This document shows positions 1 through 6,369 of a stretch of 7,320 nucleotides of DNA, one piece after another (the first letter of the stretch is position 1; each line of letters begins with the position of its first letter). Position numbers and translations under genes: made by a program. The stretch comes from Flavobacterium sp. UBA6203 (GTDB lineage: Bacteria > Bacteroidota > Bacteroidia > Flavobacteriales > Flavobacteriaceae). Location of the stretch: positions 21,882-29,201 of the forward strand of contig DIST01000004.1 of assembly GCA_002421645.1 (NCBI GenBank). Direction: 5' to 3'. Under the pieces are notes generated by a model, which worked only from the letters and a program-made list of their open reading frames with translations, searched no databases and was not told where the DNA came from.

Positions 1-34
1 TACATTAACCAAAGATTAACATATATACTTTTTT
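1..34. other. Intergenic tail downstream of coaE
   Basis: These 34 AT-rich bases follow the coaE stop codon on the minus strand. They contain a TTAAC direct repeat and an A/T run but no hairpin that would make a convincing terminator. No gene start is visible before the window ends, so I cannot tell whether the glycosyltransferase-coaE transcript continues into another gene. Confidence 0.5.
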
Positions 35-622
35 TTAAATTTTTGCTAAAATTTTAAGAATTTCATCAATTTTTAAGAAAGTCTTGTTTAAATCTATGTT
101 TTCAACCACAAAATCACTCAATTTTTTCTTTTTAGAATCAGGCAATTGGTTATTGATTCTAACTAAAATATCATTTTTTGTTAAATTATCACGTTTCATA
201 GCTCTTTCTATCCTAAGTTCCTCTGGAGCAGTAATTAATATGATTTTATCGCAATATTTATTTCCTCCTGTTTCAAAAAGAATAGCAACTTCTTTAATTA
301 TGTAGGGAAAATTTCCATGCTCTTTTACCCAATTTTTAAAATGCAGTTGTACTTCTGGATGAACAATAGTATTTAACTTTTTTAGCTTTTCTGGATGGTT
401 AAAAACGAATTCGGCTATTTTTTTACGATTTAGTGAATTATCCGAATTGAGAACAGATTGATCAAACAAATTTTGAATTTTTTGTTTAACATCTTCCCTT
501 TCCATAATTTTCTTGGCTTCTTCATCGGCAATATAGACAGGAATTCCTTTTGATGCAATGTAGTTTGCTACAGTAGATTTCCCACTTCCAATTCCACCTG
601 TTAAACCAATTATTTTTGTCAT
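35..622 (-). CDS. coaE: Dephospho-CoA kinase (CoaE)
   Basis: CoaE catalyses the last step of coenzyme A synthesis in the cytoplasm, the ATP-dependent phosphorylation of the 3'-hydroxyl of dephospho-CoA. The 195-residue protein has the usual family length of about 200. The Walker A loop GGIGSGKST is at residues 9-17, followed by the conserved Asp in YIAD (residue 33), the RKKIAEFVFNHPEKL segment and HPEV (88-91), the LFE motif (115-117) and the lid region with Arg140, Arg144 and the NNQLP motif near 157-161. Family members usually read DAD where this one has IAD, a mild variation. The ATG at 620-622 begins only 2 nt after the upstream glycosyltransferase stop (TAG-TT-ATG) and has no good Shine-Dalgarno sequence, so termination-reinitiation coupling is likely. 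It probably shares the promoter of that upstream gene. The function is essential in most bacteria and the assignment is secure. Confidence 0.97.
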   Translation of the reverse strand: MTKIIGLTGGIGSGKSTVANYIASKGIPVYIADEEAKKIMEREDVKQKIQNLFDQSVLNSDNSLNRKKIAEFVFNHPEKLKKLNTIVHPEVQLHFKNWVKEHGNFPYIIKEVAILFETGGNKYCDKIILITAPEELRIERAMKRDNLTKNDILVRINNQLPDSKKKKLSDFVVENIDLNKTFLKIDEILKILAKI

Positions 623-624
623 AA

Positions 625-1623
625 CTATTTCTTAAAAAACAACTCTGGAAATGCCTCTTGAGGTTTTTGTTTTAAAATTGAGATTTTATAATAGGATTGT
701 AAAAAACCTTTTCCATAACCATAAAACTGAATTATAGTTGCCCATAAAGAATACAACGCAATTTTTAGACTTTTATTGGACAATAACGAACTTATGAATA
801 ATAGAGAAAAATAAAATCCATATAAAGCAATAAAAAAGTAAATTTTAAAAATGGCCAATAACGCAGAGAATAGAAAGCCTAATAAAAATAAACTTGGAAA
901 CCAAAATGTAATTTTAGTATATTCAGGATACCAAAAATTTAAAATAGGACGTGCTTTACCAAATTTATTAACTTGAATTTGGAATTTCTCCCAACTTATT
1001 CTTCTTTTATGATAGACGAAAGCATTCTTAATTAACTTCGTTTTAAAACCTAAATTCCATAATCGAATAGATAAATCTGGATCTTCACCTGGGTGAATAT
1101 TACCAAAACCATTAGAAGCTTCAAAAGCTTTTTTAGATAATCCCATATTAAAACTTCTGGGTTGAAATTTATCTACTTTTTCACTTCCTCCTCTAATTCC
1201 TCCAGTAGTTAAGAATGAAGTCATCGTAAAATTAATTGCTTTTTGAATGTTGGAAAAGGAATCCAATGCAGCATCAGGACCTCCAAAGCAGTCAACATAT
1301 TCTTCTTCTAAACTTTTTTGAACTTGGCTTAAATAATTTGAAGGAATGATACAATCAGAATCCAAAATAACAAAATAATCTCCTTTGGCCACTGTCATTC
1401 CGTAATTACGAGAATCTCCTGGTCCAGAATTTGTTTTAAAGTAATAGGAAATAGTTAATTTATCGGTATATTTTTCTATAATTTTCTCACAAGGAATTGT
1501 TGAACCATCTTCAATAATTACAACCTCAAAAGGAATTGAAGAAGTAAACTTAGTTAGACTCTCAAGCAATTCATCAATTTCATCAGGTCGGTTATATACT
1601 GGAACAATAAACGAAAAAAACAT
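625..1623 (-). CDS. Membrane-anchored family 2 glycosyltransferase
   Basis: This 332-residue GT2-family (GT-A fold) enzyme should transfer a sugar from a nucleotide-sugar donor to a glycan or lipid acceptor at the inner face of the cytoplasmic membrane. The start falls on the first beta strand, FIVPVYNRP (5-13). EDGS is at 38-41, the metal-binding DSD (DxD) at 88-90, and the acceptor/catalytic segment RSFNMGLSKKAFEASNGFG (156-174) leads into GEDPDLSIRL (179-188), resembling the C-terminal galactosyltransferase signature (Glyco_transf_7C). Two hydrophobic helices lie at about 241-260 and 261-282, with a possible third at 288-302, so the C-terminus is probably embedded in the membrane. The ATG at 1621-1623 is preferred because the GT2 fold begins immediately and the next Met is residue 76. 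There is no Shine-Dalgarno sequence. Donor and acceptor cannot be read from sequence. It lies directly upstream of coaE with a 2-nt gap; I infer co-transcription rather than a shared pathway. Confidence 0.9.
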   Translation of the reverse strand: MFFSFIVPVYNRPDEIDELLESLTKFTSSIPFEVVIIEDGSTIPCEKIIEKYTDKLTISYYFKTNSGPGDSRNYGMTVAKGDYFVILDSDCIIPSNYLSQVQKSLEEEYVDCFGGPDAALDSFSNIQKAINFTMTSFLTTGGIRGGSEKVDKFQPRSFNMGLSKKAFEASNGFGNIHPGEDPDLSIRLWNLGFKTKLIKNAFVYHKRRISWEKFQIQVNKFGKARPILNFWYPEYTKITFWFPSLFLLGFLFSALLAIFKIYFFIALYGFYFSLLFISSLLSNKSLKIALYSLWATIIQFYGYGKGFLQSYYKISILKQKPQEAFPELFFKK

Positions 1624-1635
1624 ACTTTTTTTTTA

Positions 1636-1643
1636 CAAAGATA
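1636..1643 (-). promoter_or_regulatory. Candidate Bacteroidota -7 promoter element for the glycosyltransferase-coaE operon
   Basis: On the minus strand these bases read TATCTTTG, an exact match to the Bacteroidota primary-sigma -7 consensus TAnnTTTG. The element lies 12 nt upstream of the glycosyltransferase ATG, so transcription would start only a few bases before the gene and give a nearly leaderless mRNA. No convincing -33 TTTG/TTG box is present at the expected spacing; that position is occupied by the U-tract and hairpin of the preceding terminator. The match is seen directly, but promoter activity is inference. Confidence 0.4.
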
Positions 1644-1645
1644 AT

Positions 1646-1678
1646 AAAAAAGAAAAGTCCCGAATAAATCGGGACTTT
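1646..1678 (-). terminator. Intrinsic terminator of the T9SS cargo gene
   Basis: A perfect 10-bp inverted repeat (1654-1663 paired with 1669-1678, core GTCCCGA/TCGGGAC) with a 5-nt loop begins 21 nt beyond the stop codon of the large secreted-protein gene. On the minus strand it is followed by TCTTTTTT. This is a classic Rho-independent terminator. It should insulate the downstream glycosyltransferase-coaE operon from the large gene. Confidence 0.9.
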
Positions 1679-1699
1679 AATCATTATATTAAATAATGC

Positions 1700-4600
1700 T
1701 TATTGCTTAACAACTTTTAGTGTTTTTAATGCATCACCTGAAGAAACGGTTACTAAATAAGCACCTGCACTTAAGTGAGACATATCTAACTGAGTAGAAG
1801 TAGCATTAATATCTTTAGAAATTACTTCTTGACCTAACATGTTAACAACACGAACGTAAGATATCTCAGATGAGTAAGAAATATTTAACATATCTTTTAC
1901 TGGATTAGGATATACTAAGAAATTAGAGTTGTCAAAAGAACCTGCTGACAATGAAGCATCATAAGCAGATACTAGGAAAGTATCTTCGGTTCCTCCTCCA
2001 TATTCCCATACTCTCACTAATAAAACTTCTCCTGGAGTTCTTCCTGTCAATGAAATCAATGAGAAATTACCATCACTACTATCATCATCATCACACTCAA
2101 CTAATGTCAAAGTTCCACATGAACCAGAATATACAGCCATACCTGTATCAGAAATATTACTTGAATTGTTATTAGTTTCAATCGTTATTGAACCTGAAGC
2201 AGGTACTGTAACTTGATACCAAACATCTCCACCTGAATAAGATGCACAACCTGGAGCAGGAGCACCAGAAGAAGCTGTAGCAAACTCATTTGTACCAACT
2301 AGAGGATTAGTTCCAAATACACCACCAGGTGTTAATACAGTAGCATTGTTACACTCATCATTTACTGGAGGACATCCTGCATAGTTGAATGTTCCTAATG
2401 TTAAATTACACAAAGAATCAGAACCATGTAAAATTGTTAAACTAACAGGGGTTCCAAAAGCAAACGGACCAACATTTTGTGCTCCTAAAGCCGAAACAGG
2501 CCAAGTTGAAGTTCCATCAGTAATAACAGGTGAACCATTTCCTAAATCTGTAACATTTACATTTACAAAATATTGAGAATTAGCACAATCGTTAACTATA
2601 CTAGTTGTTGCTGCTGGAGGTGCACATGAAGGTGCAACCACATTAACTGTAAAGTCAGCTGTTTCACCATAAGTCCCACCATAACAAGGATTTGCTGGGA
2701 TTTGTTCAGAATCTGTAGCAACGATTCTCATTCTATGTTGCCCCAATGAAATAGTACCTGGCATTACAAATGAAGCATTTAACAACGTAGGTGTAGCAGT
2801 TGTAGGTGATACCCCTGTGAAAACAATTTCAGAAGCCTCAAAAGTAAAGTTGTCATTAGAATCTATCCAAATTATAGTATTGTAATCATAACTATTTGTT
2901 CCCCATGATGGTACATCAAATGTAATTTGAACATTATTATTAATACCTCTAGGCATATCTACCGGAGTAGCAGTGTGGTCATTGTAAACAGGAGCTGTTG
3001 AAACAGAATTAGGGAAATTTGTAGCAACTAATTGTACATTAGTTATACCCGTTCCATCAACAGATGTTGGACCAGAAATACAATAACATCCATTTGCATT
3101 TGTTGTAAATGAACCTTCTGTACATCCTGATGCTGTACCTATAGCATTATAAGGAGAAACAGTATAAAAATAGGTCGTAGCAAAATTTCCTGAGAAAGAA
3201 TATGTAGTTACATTACCTAAATCGATATTATTTGCAATATCAGTACCTCCAGTGGTTGTACCAACTGAAATATAATATCCGTCTGCTCCTGCTGTTGCAT
3301 CCCAAGTAATTGAATTAGCAAAATTACCACATGCTGGATCAGGTGTTGCAACAATATTAGCAGCACAAGTTGGCGCAGATGCTGGAACTGCTTCCCAAAT
3401 AACATTATCAATATATACATAAGTATAAGTTGATGTTGAAAGTCTTTTCAATGCAATATATTTATCTGTTCCTGTGTAACCCGTAAAATCAATAATATAC
3501 TGATCAAAAGTTCCATTGACATCAACTGTTTCTAAAGGAGTGAAAGTAGATGCATCACCAGGATTACTCATTGTACCAACAACTATATCTTCGGTATCAT
3601 AAGAGTTTCTTGCCATAAATCTTAATCTGTTAGTTCCTGCACTTAAATTATTTATATAAGGCGTTACTAACATGATATTTGAAGTTGAAGGAGAACTAGA
3701 GTTATATAATGATATACTGTAAGGTGCACTAAAATTAGTTCCAGATGTACCAACAGTTGCATAAGTACTTACACCGTCACTTAAAACTCTAGACCAACAA
3801 TCAGGAATTAAATTAGTCGCTGTTAATCCATCAAAATTCTCAGAAAAATCTCCAAGCTCATCACAAGTTGTAAAATTACTTTCTGTACAACCAGTTGCAC
3901 TTCCAAATGTGTTATAAGGAGTAATTGTTACATAATATGTTGTACCACCAACTAAATTTGATAAATGGTATGTTAAAACATTACCCGCATCAAAATTATT
4001 TAACACGTCAGAAGCACCAGCAGAAGTACCCACAGTAATGTAATACCCTGTAGCATCTGGATTAGCTGGCCAAACTAATGTTGTGTTAGACACATTAATA
4101 GCCCCATTAGCTGGTGAAGACAAAGTCACACAAGAAGGAGTAGTAGCAGGAATTTCTTCAAGTACAACACCATCTAAATATACATAAGCGTCACCACTAC
4201 CCCAGTTACTTGTCCCAACAAACTTAACCTTAACATTTGAGCTTATATGACTAGTTATCACATAAGTTTTCAATGTCCAGTTAGTTGTATTAATTAATCC
4301 TGTTTCTAAAGATGTATATGTAGCCCCTCCATCAGAAGATATTAAAACTTCAAAATTACCTCCTGTTGGATTTTTATAATAAAATTTCAATCTTAATGAA
4401 CTAACAGTTGAAGCATCAATTACTGGAGTAGTTAATTCAGAAGTTCTACCTGAAGCATTCAAATAAGAATCAAATCTTAATCCTCTTCCTACATTTCCTG
4501 TAGCATAACTAGAAAAATGATAACCAGCAGTAGTGGTAGTTCCTGCAATTCCCCAACATGATGGAATACCTGTTGTAATTGTTTCAAATTCTTCATTAAA

Positions 4601-6205
4601 TGGAATTGAAGCCACATCACAAGTAGTAAAGTTTATTTCAGTACAGCCTGTTGCTACTCCATTATCGTTGTATGGATAAACCGTTACATAATAAGTAGTA
4701 CCTCCTAATAAACCTGTTAAATTATAAGTTAATACATTACCAAGATCAAAATTATTTAACACGTCTGTTCCACCTGGTGTAGTCCCTACACTGATGTTAT
4801 AACCAGTAGCATTAATTTCACTAGCCCATGTAATTGTTCCTGAAGACACATCTGCAGTTCCTGAAACAGGAGAAGTAATTGCTACACAAGTAGGAGGTGT
4901 TGCAGGAATATCTTCAACTAATACATCATCAATATACAATCTCCATCCATCTAAACCACCTGATGGAATATGCCATCCAAGATAAACATCACCAGAAATT
5001 CCTGACATAGGAATTACCATTGTCTCGGTTGCTGTATTAGAATAACTAGCTAAAGGGGCTAACTCAAAAGCAAAATCAGCTGGTGCATTACCTGCGATAG
5101 ACAACATAACTCTAAAGTCATTAGGCTCTGAACTTGATTGAACTTTATATTTAAAAACCAATCTTTGGTTTCCATTCAAAGTAATTTTTGGCGAAATTAA
5201 CCAATCATCATTATTACCAGCATTCCCATCTGTATACATATTAGCAGATTGATCTCCTGTAATAGGAGTAGTAGCATAATTTAAATTCCACAAATCAGCA
5301 TCAGCATTAACATTTAAAACTGTCCAACAAGCTTCTGAAGAAGAAGTAGAATCGAATGTTTCGTTAAAAGGGATTGGGAATGCATCACATAATGTTTTGA
5401 AAGAAAACGGACCAGACCAAGCACTAAAATCACCACTACCACAATCTGAACGTAACCAAACATAATACATAGTATTACTTGTAAGACCTGATAAGTTTTC
5501 AGTTAAAGCTGTTGTAGCTGTACCAGCACCAGTAGGAGCGACATTTGTATTTGAATAATAATATTCATATCCTACTCCTGGTGTTGGAGTAACAGCAGGC
5601 CATGTTATTACAGCTGAACTTGCTGTTAAACTTGAAGCTGTCATCGATACTGGCGAAAAACAAGAAGGAGCTGCTCCCTGTGATACAGAAATATTATCAT
5701 AATAATAATACAAATCACTTGAAGCACCAACAGCTGTACTTAAAAATCTTACATAAACATTACCAACTGGAGCAACAAAAGTGTAAGACTTGTTTGCACA
5801 ACTCGAAGAAACTACATGATTAGAACTGTTTATTGTTTCTAAAGTGTTCCATGGACCAGTGGTAGAGGTCGACCATTGCACAGCAATTTGTACTTGAGCT
5901 GCAGGTGCACCTGTTGTGTTAGCACTGTAAAGTGTCACTTTGTAATCAAAACCAAAAGTAATCAAACCTCCATTTGATGTCCCTAACAAAGGAGAAGTAA
6001 ATGTGTTTGTACCATTGTAGTAAACATTTGCTCTTGCTGAAGCACTTCCAGTACATGGAGTGGTTGTACTCCTTGCAAATGTACCTGTACCAGCTGTGGT
6101 CCAAGAGCCCAAACCTGTTGGCTCCCAACCATGCGTGTAGGCAACTTGTGCATTTATTTGCCAACACGCAAAGAGGGCAAATAAAAATAAAGTAATTTTT
6201 TTCAT
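1700..6205 (-). CDS. Large secreted T9SS cargo protein with tandem jelly-roll/FN3 units, GEVED and PPC-like domains
   Basis: This 1501-residue exported protein is presumably delivered across the outer membrane by the type IX system and attached to or released from the cell surface. In order it has a Sec signal peptide (1-20); four units of a jelly-roll (MAM/cleaved-adhesin-like) domain followed by an FN3-like domain, with jelly-rolls near 21-177, 273-434, 530-688 and 782-942 and FN3 domains near 181-272, 440-529, 692-781 and 947-1035; a GEVED domain (about 1036-1191); a cysteine-containing beta-rich domain (about 1192-1278); a PPC-like domain (about 1279-1416); and a type A T9SS sorting domain (about 1425-1501). 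I find no protease, glycosidase or other catalytic motif, so an adhesive, structural or glycan-binding role is inferred from architecture only. The ATG at 6203-6205 is chosen because MKKITLFLFALF forms an ideal signal peptide start; there is no Shine-Dalgarno sequence, as usual in this phylum. Terminators on both sides make it monocistronic. Confidence 0.95.
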   Translation of the reverse strand: MKKITLFLFALFACWQINAQVAYTHGWEPTGLGSWTTAGTGTFARSTTTPCTGSASARANVYYNGTNTFTSPLLGTSNGGLITFGFDYKVTLYSANTTGAPAAQVQIAVQWSTSTTGPWNTLETINSSNHVVSSSCANKSYTFVAPVGNVYVRFLSTAVGASSDLYYYYDNISVSQGAAPSCFSPVSMTASSLTASSAVITWPAVTPTPGVGYEYYYSNTNVAPTGAGTATTALTENLSGLTSNTMYYVWLRSDCGSGDFSAWSGPFSFKTLCDAFPIPFNETFDSTSSSEACWTVLNVNADADLWNLNYATTPITGDQSANMYTDGNAGNNDDWLISPKITLNGNQRLVFKYKVQSSSEPNDFRVMLSIAGNAPADFAFELAPLASYSNTATETMVIPMSGISGDVYLGWHIPSGGLDGWRLYIDDVLVEDIPATPPTCVAITSPVSGTADVSSGTITWASEINATGYNISVGTTPGGTDVLNNFDLGNVLTYNLTGLLGGTTYYVTVYPYNDNGVATGCTEINFTTCDVASIPFNEEFETITTGIPSCWGIAGTTTTAGYHFSSYATGNVGRGLRFDSYLNASGRTSELTTPVIDASTVSSLRLKFYYKNPTGGNFEVLISSDGGATYTSLETGLINTTNWTLKTYVITSHISSNVKVKFVGTSNWGSGDAYVYLDGVVLEEIPATTPSCVTLSSPANGAINVSNTTLVWPANPDATGYYITVGTSAGASDVLNNFDAGNVLTYHLSNLVGGTTYYVTITPYNTFGSATGCTESNFTTCDELGDFSENFDGLTATNLIPDCWSRVLSDGVSTYATVGTSGTNFSAPYSISLYNSSSPSTSNIMLVTPYINNLSAGTNRLRFMARNSYDTEDIVVGTMSNPGDASTFTPLETVDVNGTFDQYIIDFTGYTGTDKYIALKRLSTSTYTYVYIDNVIWEAVPASAPTCAANIVATPDPACGNFANSITWDATAGADGYYISVGTTTGGTDIANNIDLGNVTTYSFSGNFATTYFYTVSPYNAIGTASGCTEGSFTTNANGCYCISGPTSVDGTGITNVQLVATNFPNSVSTAPVYNDHTATPVDMPRGINNNVQITFDVPSWGTNSYDYNTIIWIDSNDNFTFEASEIVFTGVSPTTATPTLLNASFVMPGTISLGQHRMRIVATDSEQIPANPCYGGTYGETADFTVNVVAPSCAPPAATTSIVNDCANSQYFVNVNVTDLGNGSPVITDGTSTWPVSALGAQNVGPFAFGTPVSLTILHGSDSLCNLTLGTFNYAGCPPVNDECNNATVLTPGGVFGTNPLVGTNEFATASSGAPAPGCASYSGGDVWYQVTVPASGSITIETNNNSSNISDTGMAVYSGSCGTLTLVECDDDDSSDGNFSLISLTGRTPGEVLLVRVWEYGGGTEDTFLVSAYDASLSAGSFDNSNFLVYPNPVKDMLNISYSSEISYVRVVNMLGQEVISKDINATSTQLDMSHLSAGAYLVTVSSGDALKTLKVVKQ
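1703..1933 (-). other. T9SS type A C-terminal sorting domain (coding segment)
   Basis: Residues about 1425-1501 form the sorting signal recognised by the type IX translocon. The typical opening YPNPVKDMLNIS is at 1432-1443, a VRVVNMLGQEV strand follows at 1451-1461, then LSAGAYLVTVSSG (1478-1490) and the terminal basic strand KTLKVVKQ (1494-1501). This is the TIGR04183-type signature. By family knowledge it is normally removed on export, and the cargo is often joined to a surface glycolipid. Confidence 0.95.
1958..2371 (-). other. PPC-like domain (coding segment)
   Basis: Residues about 1279-1416 begin with the typical NDECNNATVL (1282-1291), continue with GGDVWYQVTVPASG (1325-1338) and DTGMAVYSGSCG (1353-1364), and carry an acidic ECDDDDSSDG stretch (1370-1379) before a final beta-strand segment. 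This pattern matches bacterial pre-peptidase C-terminal-type beta-sandwich domains, here without a peptidase. The acidic stretch may bind calcium; that is inference. Confidence 0.75.
2633..3100 (-). other. GEVED domain (coding segment)
   Basis: Residues about 1036-1191 show the pattern of the Bacteroidota GEVED beta domain: a Cys-rich start (GCYC, 1039-1042), IIWIDSNDNFTFEASE (1111-1126) resembling the family's calcium-loop-like D-x-N-x-D/N-F-x-x-x-E segment, RMRIVATD (1158-1165), and a closing YGETADFTVNV (1179-1189). The usual GEVEDY signature is changed to GETADF here. The domain is common in secreted T9SS proteins and its role is not known to me. Confidence 0.7.
3989..4009 (-). repeat. 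21-nt exact direct repeat, copy in FN3 of unit 3
   Basis: This stretch is identical to 4745-4765, exactly 756 nt (252 codons) away. It encodes the DVLNNFDA/L segment of the FN3-like domain. Conservation at the nucleotide level, including third codon positions, suggests that units 2 and 3 separated recently or are kept alike by gene conversion. Confidence 0.85.
4745..4765 (-). repeat. 21-nt exact direct repeat, copy in FN3 of unit 2
   Basis: Second copy of the repeat at 3989-4009, in the same reading phase within the FN3-like domain of unit 2. Sequence similarity continues on both sides with substitutions. Identity this long could allow recombination that deletes or adds one whole 252-residue unit in frame. 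Confidence 0.85.
6146..6205 (-). other. Sec signal peptide of the T9SS cargo protein (coding segment)
   Basis: Residues 1-20 have a basic n-region (MKK), a hydrophobic core (ITLFLFALFACW) and a polar end (QINAQ). Cleavage is expected next to the terminal Ala-Gln. The Cys at residue 14 lies inside the hydrophobic core and is not followed by the small residues of a lipobox, so a lipoprotein signal is unlikely. Confidence 0.9.
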
Positions 6206-6290
6206 GAAATAAATAATTAATTAATTGTTAAGCAACTGCTAATTTAATGAGAATTATTTCACTTAAAAAAATCAAAAAAAAAAATATCGG

Positions 6291-6324
6291 CAAAAATCAC
6301 TTTTTATCGATAAAAAACACAAAA
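6291..6324 (-). promoter_or_regulatory. Tentative promoter of the T9SS cargo gene
   Basis: On the minus strand a TTTTG (6320-6324) is followed after 21 nt by GATTTTTG (6291-6298). The latter has one mismatch to the Bacteroidota -7 consensus TAnnTTTG, and the spacing is compatible with a -33/-7 pair. Transcription would begin near 6285 and leave a leader of about 80 nt that is very AT-rich and lacks a Shine-Dalgarno sequence. The -33 box would overlap the last bases of the fabV terminator stem. In DNA this AT-rich such matches arise easily by chance, so this is only a candidate. Confidence 0.25.
6301..6316. repeat. Perfect 16-bp palindrome upstream of the T9SS cargo gene
   Basis: TTTTTATCGATAAAAA equals its own reverse complement over all 16 bases. 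It lies between the fabV terminator and the cargo gene start, inside the spacer of the tentative promoter. It could be an operator for a dimeric regulator or simply an AT-rich extension of the fabV terminator region. As RNA it would have no loop, so a hairpin function on its own is unlikely. Confidence 0.5.
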
Positions 6325-6344
6325 CCCTGAAAATTCAGGGTTTT
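6312..6344 (-). terminator. Intrinsic terminator of fabV
   Basis: A perfect 10-bp inverted repeat (6321-6330 paired with 6335-6344, core ACCCTGA/TCAGGGT) with a 4-nt loop begins about 25 nt beyond the fabV stop codon. On the minus strand the stem ends in TTTT and continues as GTGTTTTTT, giving the U-rich tail. The stem has A-rich and U-rich ends, so it could also work weakly in the other direction, but no plus-strand gene reads into it. Confidence 0.9.
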
Positions 6345-6369
6345 ATAACAAAATAATATATTTTTGTGA

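Larger units (their letters stand above)
3095..6145 (-). repeat. Four tandem jelly-roll + FN3 coding units of about 250-258 codons
   Basis: Approximate units are 5390-6145 (residues 21-272), 4616-5389 (273-530), 3860-4615 (531-782) and 3095-3859 (783-1037). The opening cysteines of the FN3-like domains are residues 182, 440, 692 and 947, giving periods of 258, 252 and 255 residues. Units 2 and 3 are the most alike: by my hand alignment about 57 of 91 FN3 residues match between 440-530 and 692-782, including DVLNNFD, GNVLTY, GGTTYYVT and ATGCTE. Units 1 and 4 are more diverged. Each jelly-roll ends in a DN/DD/DG-V strand (DNISV, IDDVLVE, LDGVVLE, IDNVIWE), and units 2-4 carry a Cys-Trp near their start (EACW, PSCW, PDCW). 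The pattern points to stepwise internal duplication. Confidence 0.85.

Noticed and set aside
84..305. Plus-strand open frame of 73 codons inside coaE
   Set aside because: It lies wholly within a well-supported essential gene on the other strand, has no recognisable domain and arises from AT-rich antisense sequence.
1682..1698. Weak AT-only inverted repeat CATTAT/ATAATG overlapping the region just after the cargo stop codon
   Set aside because: Only 6 bp with no G-C core; the strong terminator immediately downstream explains transcript ending.
2078..2098. Short tandem ATC repeat
   Set aside because: It encodes the Asp run of the PPC-like domain (residues 1372-1375) and is too short to treat as a separate microsatellite feature.
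1951..2576. Two plus-strand open frames opposite the 3' part of the large secreted-protein gene
   Set aside because: Their translations are low-complexity (one is His/Tyr-rich from GAT repeats encoding the Asp run) and the minus-strand frame is continuous and domain-bearing.
3217..3420. Minus-strand alternative-frame ORF inside the large gene
   Set aside because: Leu/Gln-rich translation with no domain, fully contained in the real frame.
5602..6195. Overlapping small ORFs on both strands near the 5' end of the large gene
   Set aside because: All are frame shadows of the signal peptide and first repeat unit; none has a plausible start region or recognisable product.
6215..6226. AATTAATTAATT palindrome just upstream of the cargo gene start
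   Set aside because: Simple tetranucleotide repeat in an AT-rich leader; no evidence for a binding site beyond composition.
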